64,000 nt of DNA, from positions 744,001 to 808,000 of the forward strand of contig NZ_JADQDP010000001.1 of assembly GCF_015694735.1 (NCBI RefSeq), read 5' to 3'. The stretch comes from Hymenobacter properus (GTDB lineage: Bacteria > Bacteroidota > Bacteroidia > Cytophagales > Hymenobacteraceae). Made by a program: the position numbers and the translations under genes. Of the stretch, positions 25,891-35,166 are shown piece after piece; the first letter of the stretch is position 1; each line of letters starts with the position of its first letter. Under the pieces are notes generated by a model. That model searched no databases and was not told the DNA's origin. It saw only the letters and a program-made list of their open reading frames with translations.

Positions 25891-26172
25891 ATGAAAGCCA
25901 TCTGGAACAACACCGTCGTGGCCGAAAGCGACGACACCATCGTGGTCGAAAATAACCACTATTTCCCGGCCAATGCCATCAAAAAAGAGTTTTTTGAGGA
26001 CAGCATTGCCCACACCACCTGCCCCTGGAAAGGCCGCGCCAGCTATTACTCCCTGCGCGTGAACGGCGAGCTCAACAAGGACGCCGCCTGGTACTACCCC
26101 GAAACGAAAGACGCCGCCAAGAATATCGAAGGCCGCGTGGCGTTCTGGAAAGGCGTGCGGGTGGAGCAGTAA
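25891..26172 (+). CDS. DUF427 domain-containing protein
   Basis: The 93-aa protein starts MKAIWNNTVVAESDDTIVVENNHYFP and carries the DUF427 (nucleotidyltransferase-like) hallmarks CPWKGRASYYSL and AAWYYPETKDAAKNIEGRVAFWKGV. The family is a small beta-fold with no settled biochemical role. The start matches the family length; an extra 17 codons upstream are ignored. A GGACCTT-type hairpin lies 39 bases after the stop. Confidence 0.96.
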   Translation: MKAIWNNTVVAESDDTIVVENNHYFPANAIKKEFFEDSIAHTTCPWKGRASYYSLRVNGELNKDAAWYYPETKDAAKNIEGRVAFWKGVRVEQ

Positions 26173-26211
26173 GCCACAGACCGACTGAAGGCGGGCCTCC
26201 TACTAGCGTGA

Positions 26212-26295
26212 CTGTCATCCTGAGCGCAGCGAAGGACCTTACCATGCTAGAACATTCTAACGTGGCAAGGTCCTTCGCTGCGCTCAGGATGACAG
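26212..26295. repeat. Long inverted repeat, GGACCTT flavour, between convergent genes
   Basis: Perfect 29-bp arms (26212-26240 and 26267-26295) with core CTGTCATCCTGAGCGCAGCG and then AAGGACCTT surround a 26-base AT-rich centre. It is located between the DUF427 and EEP-family genes. Confidence 0.92.
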
Positions 26296-26322
26296 ACGAT
26301 TGCACTACTGTTTGCCCTCTTT

Positions 26323-27441
26323 CTACTCTTCGCCTGCGGCCACTTCCTCCACGCCTTCCTCTATTTTCTCTTCGGCTTCTTCGTGGTCGTCGGCGTCGGC
26401 TTGCTCCAACTCCTTTTCCTGCTCGTGCCAGCCGGTGGGCTCGTAGCTGAGGCGGATGTAGATGGGGTAGTGGTCGGAGCCGATATGGGTGAGGCGCTTG
26501 ATTTCCTGCAGGCGGAAGTGCGCGGAGTGAAACACGTGGTCGAGGGGCCAGCGCAGCAGCTTGTAGTCGGCGTGGAAGGTGGGCAGCAGACCGCGCCCGA
26601 TGCGCGGGTCGAGCAGGCGCGAAAGCCGCCGGAACAGCTCGGAAGTGTGCGACCAGGCCACGTCATTAAGGTCGCCGGCCACGATGGTGGGCCCGTCGTG
26701 GTGCTGAATGACCTTGCCCACCACCAGCAGCTCGGCGTCGCGCCGGGCGCTCGATTTTGACTCCTGCGGGGCCGGCGGCTTGGGATGCAAAAAGTGCAGG
26801 TTGACCGTGACGCCGCTGGGCAGCCGGACGCAGCCGTGAAACGAGGGAATGTCGGGGTCGAGGATGTAGCGAATCTGCGGCTCGATGAGCGGCAGGCGCG
26901 AAAACACCAGCATGCCGTAGGTGTTGGCCAGCGGGGCGTGGCAGGTGTAGGGGTAGTCCTTGGTGATGCCTGCCATCTGGCTCAGCCACCACTCGTCGGT
27001 TTCGACGGCCAGCACGATGTCGGGTTGCAAATGGCGCACGTGGCCCAGGCAGCGCGAGGCGTCGCGGTTGTACATCAGCACGTTGGCTACCATCAGGCTG
27101 AGGTGGTAGTCGTGGTCGTCGTCGGGGCGGCTGGCGTCGGCCACTTGCTTGCGGTGCAGCGGCGTGTAGGGCCAGATGCGGCTGAACTGGTACACCACCG
27201 CCACGGCCAGGCTCACCACAAACACGTCGTGGCCGAAGCTGCGCGGCGTGGGCAGTGCCAGCACCGCCACCAGACTCAACAGCAGCACGGCCACGATTTG
27301 CAGGCGCGGGAAGTCACAGATGCGAATCCACCAGGCCGTCTGGCGCAGGATGGGCAGCAGCGTGACGAGCAGGCCTGCGCCCCCCACTATCCACACCACC
27401 CAGTGGGCAACGGTTAGCAGGCCAGAAAGAAATAAGGGCAT
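26323..27441 (-). CDS. Endonuclease/exonuclease/phosphatase family protein with membrane anchor
   Basis: The 372-aa protein has three N-terminal membrane helices (about residues 5-25, 40-60 and 68-90). The EEP catalytic domain follows: MVANVLMYNRD, DIVLAVETDEWW (metal Glu), GDLNDVAWS (Asp/Asn pair) and GSDHYPI (catalytic Asp-His). The C-terminus ends in a very acidic run (EQADADDHEEAEEKIEEGVEEVAAGEE is the general region). This layout fits membrane-bound phosphodiesterases or nucleases of Bacteroidota. The exact substrate is unknown. Confidence 0.9.
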   Translation of the reverse strand: MPLFLSGLLTVAHWVVWIVGGAGLLVTLLPILRQTAWWIRICDFPRLQIVAVLLLSLVAVLALPTPRSFGHDVFVVSLAVAVVYQFSRIWPYTPLHRKQVADASRPDDDHDYHLSLMVANVLMYNRDASRCLGHVRHLQPDIVLAVETDEWWLSQMAGITKDYPYTCHAPLANTYGMLVFSRLPLIEPQIRYILDPDIPSFHGCVRLPSGVTVNLHFLHPKPPAPQESKSSARRDAELLVVGKVIQHHDGPTIVAGDLNDVAWSHTSELFRRLSRLLDPRIGRGLLPTFHADYKLLRWPLDHVFHSAHFRLQEIKRLTHIGSDHYPIYIRLSYEPTGWHEQEKELEQADADDHEEAEEKIEEGVEEVAAGEE

Positions 27442-27486
27442 GAATGCGGAATAGGGTGGGATTATTGGGGCAAATAAATTGCGTTA

Positions 27487-27578
27487 CTGTCATCCTGAGC
27501 GCCGCGAAGGACCTTCTCACGCCAGAAACCATTCGTTTTCTAACGTGAGAAGGTCCTTCGCGGCGCTCAGGATGACAG
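27487..27578. repeat. Long inverted repeat, GGACCTT flavour, upstream of purE stop
   Basis: Perfect 35-bp arms (27487-27521 and 27544-27578) share the core CATCCTGAGCGCCGCGAAGG. The centre is 22 bases. Here the variable position is GCC/GGC, and both arms changed together. It ends 8 bases from the purE stop codon. Confidence 0.92.
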
Positions 27579-27586
27579 ATTGGAAT

Positions 27587-28153
27587 CTACACATCGTCCT
27601 GAAAGCCGCCTTTGCGCAGCTCCTCAATGGTGCGCATCACCCGGTCTTTGAGCGTGTTGCGGTGTTTCTCCAGCGAGTCGTTCAGGCGGGCGTTGTTCAG
27701 GGCCAGGATTTGAATGGCCAGGATGGCGGCGTTGGCGGCGTTGTCGAGGCCCACGGTGGCCACGGGCGTGCCAGCCGGCATCTGAATCATGCTCAGAATG
27801 GAATCGAGCCCCTGAATGGACAGCGAGCTGTTGATGGGCACCCCAATGACGGGCAGCGTGGTGAAGGCTGCCACCATGCCCGGCAGGTGGGCCGCCCCGC
27901 CCCCGCCACAAATCAGCACGCGTAGTCCGCGCTTGCGGGCACTTTCGGCGTATTCCACCATGCGGTGCGGGGTGCGGTGCGGCGAAACAAGCGTGATGTC
28001 GTAGGGCACGTTGAACTGCCGGAGCAGCTCGGCGGCGGCCGACATGATTTTCAGGTCCGATTTCGAACCCATGATGATGCCCACGATGGGGTTTTCGGTG
28101 GTGGGCCGGTCGGCCTCGGTGCCGCCCGCGGCGGCTGCTGAATCGGGAATCAT
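27587..28153 (-). CDS. purE: 5-(carboxyamino)imidazole ribonucleotide mutase PurE
   Basis: The start is at MIPDSAAAAGGTEADRP, giving 188 aa. The class I PurE pattern is clear: VGIIMGSKSDLKIM near the N-terminus, the SPHRTPHRM loop, GGGGAAHLPGMVAA and PVIGVPINSS, then QMPAGTPVATVG. The enzyme converts N5-CAIR to CAIR in de novo purine synthesis. The N-terminus is about 20 residues longer than a minimal PurE, so a shorter start cannot be excluded. The gene stands alone, divergent from marC. Confidence 0.97.
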   Translation of the reverse strand: MIPDSAAAAGGTEADRPTTENPIVGIIMGSKSDLKIMSAAAELLRQFNVPYDITLVSPHRTPHRMVEYAESARKRGLRVLICGGGGAAHLPGMVAAFTTLPVIGVPINSSLSIQGLDSILSMIQMPAGTPVATVGLDNAANAAILAIQILALNNARLNDSLEKHRNTLKDRVMRTIEELRKGGFQDDV

Positions 28154-28256
28154 ATGACGGGGAAGCGGAAAAAGGCAGCACAGTCCGGCTAATACCAGGT
28201 TTTTGGCGCCGTTGCGGCGGCAAAATAGGGTTTTCTGGCCGGTTCGGCCCATTCCC

Positions 28257-28264
28257 TACCTTTG
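28257..28264 (+). promoter_or_regulatory. TACCTTTG -7 box 5 bases before the marC-family start codon
   Basis: TACCTTTG matches the Bacteroidota -7 consensus TAnnTTTG. Its end is 5 bases before the ATG, so transcription should start at or very near the start codon. Confidence 0.6.
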
Positions 28265-28269
28265 CGCGC

Positions 28270-28890
28270 ATGGAAATTCTGCTCGCTACGTTCACCACCC
28301 TTTTTTCCGTCGTCAATCCGTTCGGAGCGATGCCGGTTTTCCTCACCCTCACCGCCGACGACCGCGCCTCCGAGCGGGCCCGCACGGCCCTGCGCGCCTG
28401 CATCTACATGGTGGCGGTGCTGAGCGTGGCCTTTTTCGGCGGGCAGTACATCCTCAACTTCTTCGGCATCAACATCCAGCACCTGCGCATTGCGGGCGGC
28501 ATCCTGCTCATGCGTTCGGCCTTTGAGCTGCTCACGCCCGGCGGCAACCGCGACCGGGTGGGCCCCGACGCCCTCGAAGAAAGCAAGCACAAAGACGACA
28601 TCAGCTTCACCCCGCTGGCCATGCCCATGCTCTCGGGCCCGGGTTCCATGGCCATTTGCATCGGCCTCATCCGCCCCACTTACGTCGACAAGGCGCTGAC
28701 CGTGCTGGGCTTCGCGCTGGTAGCACTTGCGGCTTTCATCATTCTGCTGTTTTCGCTGCGCCTCACACGGATACTGGGCAAGCCCGGCATGGCGGCCATG
28801 TCGCGCATCATGGGTTTTCTCACGCTGGCCATTGGGGTCAACTTCCTGGCCACGGCCGTGGCGGCGCTTTTTCCGGGGCTCACGCGGTAG
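28270..28890 (+). CDS. MarC family integral membrane protein
   Basis: The 206-aa protein starts MEILLATFTTLFSVVNPFGAMPVFLTL and has about six hydrophobic helices. MarC-type motifs are visible: NPFG in the first helix, RIAGGILLMRSAFELL, then TPLAMPMLSGPGSMA. Members were once tied to multiple antibiotic resistance, but that role is not supported; the function remains unknown. A CATCTC-type hairpin follows the stop by 9 bases. Confidence 0.95.
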   Translation: MEILLATFTTLFSVVNPFGAMPVFLTLTADDRASERARTALRACIYMVAVLSVAFFGGQYILNFFGINIQHLRIAGGILLMRSAFELLTPGGNRDRVGPDALEESKHKDDISFTPLAMPMLSGPGSMAICIGLIRPTYVDKALTVLGFALVALAAFIILLFSLRLTRILGKPGMAAMSRIMGFLTLAIGVNFLATAVAALFPGLTR

Positions 28891-28899
28891 CACTTTGAA

Positions 28900-28998
28900 C
28901 GTCATGCAGAGCGCAGCGAAGCATCTCGCATGCGCAATGCAATTTTTTCGATTGGTTTAGTTAAGCACGCGAGATGCTTCGCTGCGCTCTGCATGACG
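28900..28998. repeat. Long inverted repeat, CATCTC flavour, between convergent genes
   Basis: Perfect 29-bp arms (28900-28928 and 28970-28998) have the core CGTCATGCAGAGCGCAGCGA and then AGCATCTCG. The centre of 41 bases is AT-rich. It lies between marC and the second response regulator. Confidence 0.92.
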
Positions 28999-29012
28999 GG
29001 CTTCTAGGCTGA

Positions 29013-29690
29013 TTATACAATCAACTTATAGCCAATGCCGCGGATATTCACAATCTGCACCTGCGGGTCATCTTTGAGGCAGCGACGGAGGCGGGTGATG
29101 AACACGTCGAGGCTGCGGCCGTTGAAAAACGAGTCGTCGCCCCACAGCTCTTTCAGCACCGCGGGGCGCTCCAGCACCTGGTTGCGCTGGTCGTGAAGGC
29201 GCTTGAGCAACTCGGCTTCGCGGTTGGTGAGGGTTTCCTCGTGGGCGTCGAGACGAAGTTTTTGCTTGGGGTAGTCGAACTGGTAGCGGCCGATGGCGAG
29301 CGGGCCGCCGGGCGCCGGCGCCGCTACGGGCTGCCGCGCCAGCTGCGCTTTGATGCGCACAATCAACTCATCCATGCTAAAGGGCTTTTTCAGATAGTCG
29401 TTGCCGCCCAGCTCGAAGCCGCGCACCACGTCGGCCGTTTGCGAGCGGGCCGTGAGGAAAAGTATGGGCACCGTGGCGTTTTCGCGCCGGATTTGCTCGG
29501 CCAGGGAGAAGCCGTCGAGCTTGGGCATCATCACGTCGGCCACCACCATGTCGGGGCACTGCAACCGAAACAGCTGCAGGCCGGCTTCGCCGTCGGCGGC
29601 CAGCTGCACGGTGAAGCCCCGGCTTTCGAGACTGTCTTTAACAATGAGGCCGAGCGAGGGCTCGTCTTCGATGAGGAGGATGGTGGGCAT
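29013..29690 (-). CDS. OmpR-family response regulator
   Basis: The 225-aa regulator begins MPTILLIEDEPSLGL. Receiver residues are the acidic ED pair, phospho-acceptor Asp52 in MVVADVMMPKLDGF, Thr in FLTARS and Lys in LKKPFS. The winged-helix domain contains LTNREAELLKRLH and ends RGIGYKLIV. Its partner kinase gene lies upstream on the same strand, with a 131-bp hairpin between the two genes. Confidence 0.95.
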   Translation of the reverse strand: MPTILLIEDEPSLGLIVKDSLESRGFTVQLAADGEAGLQLFRLQCPDMVVADVMMPKLDGFSLAEQIRRENATVPILFLTARSQTADVVRGFELGGNDYLKKPFSMDELIVRIKAQLARQPVAAPAPGGPLAIGRYQFDYPKQKLRLDAHEETLTNREAELLKRLHDQRNQVLERPAVLKELWGDDSFFNGRSLDVFITRLRRCLKDDPQVQIVNIRGIGYKLIV

Positions 29691-29704
29691 AAGCTAATGC
29701 GGGT

Positions 29705-29835
29705 AACCTCACCCCCGGCCCCTCTCCATGGGGAGAGGGGAGCCACGGCGGCGGGGCATTACAAAAATCTAAACCTCAATCACGAAAAGTCATTAGGCTC
29801 CCCTCTCCCCAAGGAGAGGGGCCGGGGGTGAGGTT
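29705..29835. repeat. CTCACCCCCGGCCCCTCTCC-type inverted repeat between regulator and kinase
   Basis: Two ~40-bp arms (29705-29744 and 29796-29835) are inverted copies with one mismatch. Each arm also contains its own small palindrome (CCCCTCTCC facing GGAGAGGGG), so the RNA could fold as one long hairpin or as two small ones. The sequence is unrelated to the GTCAT-type elements. Confidence 0.9.
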
Positions 29836-29842
29836 TTTGCCG

Positions 29843-31369
29843 TCAGGTCTTTGATTCCTGCGGAATCAAAACATCAAACCGACTCCCCCGCCCCGGCTCG
29901 CTGTGCACGGTGATGCGGCCGCCGTGGCGTTCCACCACTTGCCGCACGTAATACAGGCCCAGGCCGAATCCCTTCACGTTGTGCAGGTTGCCGGTGGGCA
30001 CCCGGAAGAACTGGTCAAAAATAGCTTCCTGGTAGGCGGGCGCGATGCCAGGGCCGTTGTCGGCCACGCTCAGGTGCCAGCCGGCCGCCGACTGCCAGCT
30101 GCGGATGGTGATGGCCACGGCTTCGCCAGCGTATTTAATGGCGTTGTCGATGAGGTTGTTGATGACGTTGCCCAGGTGCAGCGGGTCGGCTTGCACCGGG
30201 CCGGCGGGCGCGGCCTGTACGTCGAAGGCGACGGGCTTGGCGGCCTGCAATTGGTGCCGGGCCACAATCTCGTTCACCAGTTCGGCCGGCTGCACGGGCT
30301 CGGGCCGCAGCGCCAGCGGCTGGCGCTCGTCGGCGGCGATGTTGAGCACTTTTTCTACCAAATCAGACAGGCGCTGCAGCTCGGTGCGCGAGATGCTCAG
30401 GTAGGCCTGGGTTTTGGCGGGGTCGTTGAGGGCCCCAAAATTTTGCAGGGCTTCCACGGCGGCCGACACTGTGGCCAGCGGCGTTTTCAGCTCGTGCGTC
30501 ATGTTGTTGATGAAATCGTTCTTGACGTCGGAGAGCTTTTTCTGCCGCAGAATCGTGCTCAGCATCAGCCAAAAGCAGCCCGTGGTGAGCGCCAGCAGCA
30601 GCACCGAGCCAGCCAGCAACCCGCCCATTGCCCGCAGGATGTAGGACGTGGGCGGCTGAAACGAGGCGCGCACATACAGCTCCCGAAACGGATTGAGTGA
30701 AACTGGCGGGGTTTTAACCGTGTAGCCCGCCCGCGTAGGGAGGCGGTCGAAGGCCGCGGACGGGCTGGCGCCGGCCCGACGCAGCGGCAGGCTCATCGTG
30801 TCGAGCACGAGCGTAGCATCGGCGCCGCGCAGGCGCAGCTCGCGGTGGTAGTTGGCAGACAGCTGGCGCAGGTTCACGGGCTTGCCGCCGGCCCAGTTAT
30901 TGATAATCAGTCGGGAAAGCTTCCGCGCCAGGGTGTCGGAGGCACCGGACGGGACTGCTCCGGACTGGTCGAGGCGCTGCACCCGAATTTCCTTCACGTT
31001 GCTCAAATCCAAACCGGCCGGCACGCCATTGGGCTCCACTGCGCGCTGCACCAGCACATCGGGCCGGGCGCGGTGCGCGGTGTCGTCGCCCTTGCCCTGC
31101 CGCACCACCACGCGGTTGAAATGTCCCTCCTCGTCGGTATTTTGAAACACCATGATGCGGCCTTTGGCGCCGTGGTCGCGCTCGACAAACTGCCGGGCTA
31201 GGTCGAGCTGCTGGCGCTGCACCACACTGGCCAGGGCCTCGCGCGCGGTGCGGGCAAACTGGCTGGCCGTGAGTTGGTACGTGTTGTAAAGCCAATACGC
31301 CTGAAAGCCGTTGATGCCCACCATGCACGCCACCATGAGCCAGAAAATGGAGCGAATGCGGCGTTTCAT
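29843..31369 (-). CDS. Sensor histidine kinase
   Basis: The 508-aa kinase has a membrane helix at about residues 8-28, a ~210-residue extracytoplasmic sensor and a second helix near 250-275. His292 in NNMTHELKTPLATV is the phospho-acceptor. The ATPase domain has NLIDNAIKYA (N box), DNGPGI (G1) and GFGLGLYYV (G2). It precedes its response regulator on the same strand. No recognisable sensor family was found in the periplasmic part. Confidence 0.94.
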   Translation of the reverse strand: MKRRIRSIFWLMVACMVGINGFQAYWLYNTYQLTASQFARTAREALASVVQRQQLDLARQFVERDHGAKGRIMVFQNTDEEGHFNRVVVRQGKGDDTAHRARPDVLVQRAVEPNGVPAGLDLSNVKEIRVQRLDQSGAVPSGASDTLARKLSRLIINNWAGGKPVNLRQLSANYHRELRLRGADATLVLDTMSLPLRRAGASPSAAFDRLPTRAGYTVKTPPVSLNPFRELYVRASFQPPTSYILRAMGGLLAGSVLLLALTTGCFWLMLSTILRQKKLSDVKNDFINNMTHELKTPLATVSAAVEALQNFGALNDPAKTQAYLSISRTELQRLSDLVEKVLNIAADERQPLALRPEPVQPAELVNEIVARHQLQAAKPVAFDVQAAPAGPVQADPLHLGNVINNLIDNAIKYAGEAVAITIRSWQSAAGWHLSVADNGPGIAPAYQEAIFDQFFRVPTGNLHNVKGFGLGLYYVRQVVERHGGRITVHSEPGRGSRFDVLIPQESKT

Positions 31370-31520
31370 GGACGTGAGCTAAAAAGTGGGCCTTGGCTCA
31401 ACAAAAGTACGGGCTTTGCCAGGCCATTTGCGGCCCTTAACACTATTTAACACACAATAACAGTACTTTACAAAAGAATGCCGGTGCTTTGCAGTGTTCC
31501 ATTCAACATCTGCTCAGCCC

Positions 31521-32333
31521 ATGAAAAGTTCTGCAAAAAACCTGTTCCTGACCCTCACCCTCGGCCTGCTGGCCACCGGTGCCGCCCTAGCCCAAACCAG
31601 CGGCCGCATCAGCTACGAAGCCACCCAGCGCGTCGACCTCAGCAAGGTGCACATCGTGATAAATGGCCAGCAGGTTAAGCCCGGCAGCCCCGATTTCCCG
31701 GCCGACATTCCCGAGACCCGCTCCTTCGGCCTCAACCTGAGCTTTGCGGGTCCGGCGGGCAAGGAAGAGCGCGAAGGCGGCGGCATGACCATGCGCACCG
31801 TGACAATGAACGGCGACGGTCCCGCCGCAGCCCCACAAATGACCAACTTCGCCCGGCCCTTCGAGGAAGCCACCTACCTCGACCTGGCCAACCGCGCCAC
31901 CACCACGGTGCTCACCGTGAAGAAGGACGATGCCTCCACCACCTACCGCGCCGACGCCCCCGTGCCCGCCCCCACCGGCTGGAACCTCACCGGACAAACC
32001 AAGAAAATAGCCGGCTACACCTGCCGCAAGGCCACCGTGCCCTACAAGAAGGAAACCTACACCGTGTGGTACACCACCGACCTGCCTTTCACCTACTCGC
32101 CGGTGCGCGAGCTGACGCCCGACAAGGGCGTGGTGCTGGCCCTGGAAAGCGAGCAGGAGCAATACCGCGCCGCCAAAGTGGACCTGAAGCCCGTGCCCGC
32201 CGCTGAGGTGCAGCCCGTGGCCACGGCTCAGAAAGTAACGCCCGCTGAGCTGAAAGACCTGCGCGAAAAGACCCTGGCCGATTTCCGCCAGAAGATGATG
32301 GAAGGCGGCGGCATGCGCTTCAACCGCAACTAG
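31521..32333 (+). CDS. GLPGLI family protein
   Basis: The start is at MKSSAKNLFLTLTLG, giving 270 aa with a signal peptide ending ALAQ. The protein has the family's beta-rich pattern with ISYEATQRVDL near the mature N-terminus, then GQTKKIAGYTCRKATV and VWYTTDLPFTYSP; the name-giving Gly-Leu-Pro motif is diverged. GLPGLI proteins are secreted, have no known activity and are regularly encoded next to large barrel receptors. The barrel gene starts 7 bases after this stop, so both are surely co-transcribed. Confidence 0.88.
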   Translation: MKSSAKNLFLTLTLGLLATGAALAQTSGRISYEATQRVDLSKVHIVINGQQVKPGSPDFPADIPETRSFGLNLSFAGPAGKEEREGGGMTMRTVTMNGDGPAAAPQMTNFARPFEEATYLDLANRATTTVLTVKKDDASTTYRADAPVPAPTGWNLTGQTKKIAGYTCRKATVPYKKETYTVWYTTDLPFTYSPVRELTPDKGVVLALESEQEQYRAAKVDLKPVPAAEVQPVATAQKVTPAELKDLREKTLADFRQKMMEGGGMRFNRN

Positions 32334-32340
32334 GCCGGCC

Positions 32341-35148
32341 ATGCGTTTGCTTTTTTTACTGAGCTTGCTGCTCGGGCTGGCCGCGGCTGCCCGGGCCCAA
32401 ACCACCGCGCCCGCCCGCTCGGTGCTGGGCTCCATCAGCGGCACGCTGGCCGATTCGGCCACCGGCAAGCCGCTGCGCGAGGCCTCGGTTTCGCTCACGC
32501 TGGCGCGCGATTCCAGCTACGTCACGTTCGGCATCACCGACGGCGACGGGCGTTTTGTGCTGCGCAGTGTGGCCCTGGGGCGCTATGTGGTGCAGGTGTC
32601 GGCGCTTGGCTACCGGACGCGGCGCGTGCCGGTGGCCGTCACGGCCGCTGCCCCCGCTCCTTTCCTGGGCACTTTGCGCCTGGGCGCCCTCAGCCAGAAG
32701 CTGAGCGAAGTGGTGGTGACGCAGGAGCGCGCCCCGGTGAGCGTGAGCGGCGACACCATTGCCTTCAACGCCAATTCCTTCAAAACCCAGCCCAACGCGG
32801 CGGTTGAGTCGCTGCTGAAAAAGCTGCCGGGCGTGGAAGTAGACCGCGACGGCAGCATCCGGGCGCAGGGCCAGGCCGTGAACCGCGTGCTGGTGGACGG
32901 CAAACCCTTCTTCGGCGACGACCCCAAAATGGCTACCAAAAACCTGCCCGCCGACATCATCGACAAAGTGCAGCTCTACGACCAGCAGAGCGACCAGTCG
33001 TCCTTCTCCGGCATCGATGACGGCAACCGCCAGAAGACGCTGAACCTGGTGACCAAGCGCGACAAGCGCAAGGGCTACTTCGGCACCGAGGCTGCGGGCG
33101 TGGGCACCGACAGCCGTTATCAGGCCCGCCTCGGCCTCAACCGCTTCAACAACGGCCGCCAGATTTCGGCCCTGGCCCAGGCCAACAATGTCAACCAGCA
33201 AGGCTTTGCCGATGAGGGCGGCCCGGCCGCAGCAAGTTTTGGACCGGCAGCGGGCGGCCCCAGTGGCGGCGGGGCAGTCATACGCATGGGCGGAGGGGGT
33301 CGTCAGAACGCGCTGGGCAGCAACAACACCCAGCCCACCAGCATTACCGAGAGCGGCGCGGTGGGCCTCAACTACCGGGATGCCTGGGGCAAGCGCGCCG
33401 AAGTGGCTACCAGCTACCTCGCCAGCCGAGCCACCGTGACGACGGACCAGCAGCTGCGCCGCGAGAACGTGGCTGGCCTCACCGGCACCGAAACCGGCCC
33501 GCCCCTCGTCACCGACCAAAGCCTGTTTAACCGCAGCACCACCAGCAGCCACCGCTTCAACATGCGGCTCGACTACGTGCTCGATTCGCTCACCTCGCTG
33601 CGCTTTACGCCCTACGCCTGGTGGCAGGGCAATGACCTGGCCCGCCAGAACAGCCAGCAGTCCAGCCTCGGTGGCCGCGTGCTCAACCAAGGATTGAACG
33701 GCTACACGGCCACTACCACCAACCCCAATGCGGGCGGTAACTTCCTGCTGATGCGGCGCTTCGGCAAGCCCGGCCGTTCGTTCTCGGCCAACCTGAAGTC
33801 GACGCTGAGCGACCAGGACGCGACGGCCTTCAACCAAGCCACCAACACGTTTTTCGACGCTGGCGGCGTGCCCACCGTGCAGCGGCTCAACCAGCGCATT
33901 GAGCAGGCCACGCCTACCCGCAGCAATGTGCTGAGCCTGTCCTACGTGGAGCCGCTGAGTTTGCGCACCAAGCTGGAAACGCACTACGCCTTCAATGATT
34001 CGCGCAACGACGGCCGCCGCCTCACCACCGATTTCAACGAAGCCACCCAGCAATACGACCTGCTGAACCCAGCGTTGAGCAACGAGTTTACCAGCCGCTT
34101 CCAGGCCAATCGGGCCGGGCTCACGCTGCAGAAGAAACGCCTGCGCTACACGGTAGGGCTGGGCCTGGATGCCCAGCAGGCCGATTTGCGGGTGCGCAAC
34201 CTCTCGGCCGACACCACCGTGGACCGCCGTTTCACCAGCCTGCTGCCCAACGCTCTCTTCACCTACAACGGCAGCCGCAGCCGCTCGCTGCGCCTCAACT
34301 ACCGCACCCGCCTCAACGCACCCACCGCCGCGCAGCTTCAGCCCGTGCGCGACAACTCCAACCCGCTCAGCATCCAGGCCGGCAACCCGAATCTGCGGCC
34401 CGAATACGTGCAAACACTGACGGCCAACTTCTCGCAGTTCAACGCCAGCACCAATCGCAGTGTGTTTGCCGTGCTCAGCGCCAGCCGCGTCGACGACCGC
34501 ATCGTGTCGGCCACCACCTTCAACACCCGTGGCGTGCAAATTACCCGGCCCGTGAACGCCGACGGCTTCTACAGCGTGAACGGGTTTTTCTCGCTTGGCC
34601 AGCGGTTGAGCAAGCGTAAAATTAACCTTAGCCTGAGCACCAACAGCAGCTTTGTAAAGTCGCCCAGCCTGGTAAACGGCGTGCTCAACACCAGCCGCAC
34701 CTGGAGCCTGGGCCAGGGCGCCAGCGCCAATTCGGCCTTTAACGAGCAGCTTGAGTTCGGTTTCAGCGCCAACATTACCTACCAAAACGCCCGATACTCC
34801 CTCCTGCCCAACCAAAACACCGACTACCTCACCCAAACCCTAACGGCCGATATCTTCTACCAGCTGCCCGCCCGCTTCGTGCTCACCTCCGACGTGTGGC
34901 TGAACAACAACACCGGCCGCGCCGCCGGCTATAACCAGCGTCTCGTGCTCTGGAACCTGGGCCTCGCGCGCCAATTTTTCGCCAACAAACAAGGCGAGCT
35001 CAAGCTCCAAGCCTACGACGTGCTGAACCAAAACCGCAGCGTGGTGCGCAACACCACCGAAACCTACGTGGAAGACGTTCGCAGCCGCATTCTGCAGCGG
35101 TACTTTCTGCTCAGCTTCACGTATAACCTGCGCCAGTTCGGGAAGTAG
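32341..35148 (+). CDS. TonB-dependent-receptor-like outer-membrane barrel with carboxypeptidase-regulatory domain
   Basis: The 935-aa protein opens with a signal peptide ending RAQ. A CarboxypepD-regulatory-like domain follows (ISGTLADSATGKPLREASVSL, GYRTRRVPV), then a plug-like region (VESLLKKLPGVEVDRDGSI, QAVNRVLVDGKPFFGDDPKMATKNLPADII) and a long OMP_b-brl_3 barrel ending in FLLSFTYNLRQFGK. A Gly-rich loop near residues 300-320 is typical of this group. It lacks a clear TonB box. Such barrels pair with GLPGLI proteins; the cargo is unknown. Confidence 0.92.
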   Translation: MRLLFLLSLLLGLAAAARAQTTAPARSVLGSISGTLADSATGKPLREASVSLTLARDSSYVTFGITDGDGRFVLRSVALGRYVVQVSALGYRTRRVPVAVTAAAPAPFLGTLRLGALSQKLSEVVVTQERAPVSVSGDTIAFNANSFKTQPNAAVESLLKKLPGVEVDRDGSIRAQGQAVNRVLVDGKPFFGDDPKMATKNLPADIIDKVQLYDQQSDQSSFSGIDDGNRQKTLNLVTKRDKRKGYFGTEAAGVGTDSRYQARLGLNRFNNGRQISALAQANNVNQQGFADEGGPAAASFGPAAGGPSGGGAVIRMGGGGRQNALGSNNTQPTSITESGAVGLNYRDAWGKRAEVATSYLASRATVTTDQQLRRENVAGLTGTETGPPLVTDQSLFNRSTTSSHRFNMRLDYVLDSLTSLRFTPYAWWQGNDLARQNSQQSSLGGRVLNQGLNGYTATTTNPNAGGNFLLMRRFGKPGRSFSANLKSTLSDQDATAFNQATNTFFDAGGVPTVQRLNQRIEQATPTRSNVLSLSYVEPLSLRTKLETHYAFNDSRNDGRRLTTDFNEATQQYDLLNPALSNEFTSRFQANRAGLTLQKKRLRYTVGLGLDAQQADLRVRNLSADTTVDRRFTSLLPNALFTYNGSRSRSLRLNYRTRLNAPTAAQLQPVRDNSNPLSIQAGNPNLRPEYVQTLTANFSQFNASTNRSVFAVLSASRVDDRIVSATTFNTRGVQITRPVNADGFYSVNGFFSLGQRLSKRKINLSLSTNSSFVKSPSLVNGVLNTSRTWSLGQGASANSAFNEQLEFGFSANITYQNARYSLLPNQNTDYLTQTLTADIFYQLPARFVLTSDVWLNNNTGRAAGYNQRLVLWNLGLARQFFANKQGELKLQAYDVLNQNRSVVRNTTETYVEDVRSRILQRYFLLSFTYNLRQFGK

Positions 35149-35166
35149 GTTGCGGCTTACCATTAA

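Noticed and set aside
28189..28905. A 238-codon minus-strand frame over the marC-type gene
   Set aside because: The plus strand encodes a full MarC-type protein with its own promoter; the minus frame is very rich in His, Gln and Arg, as expected for a shadow.
32356..34836. An 826-codon open frame antisense to the first barrel gene
   Set aside because: High GC at third codon positions keeps the opposite frame open. The sense strand has a signal peptide, plug and barrel; the antisense product shows no family pattern.
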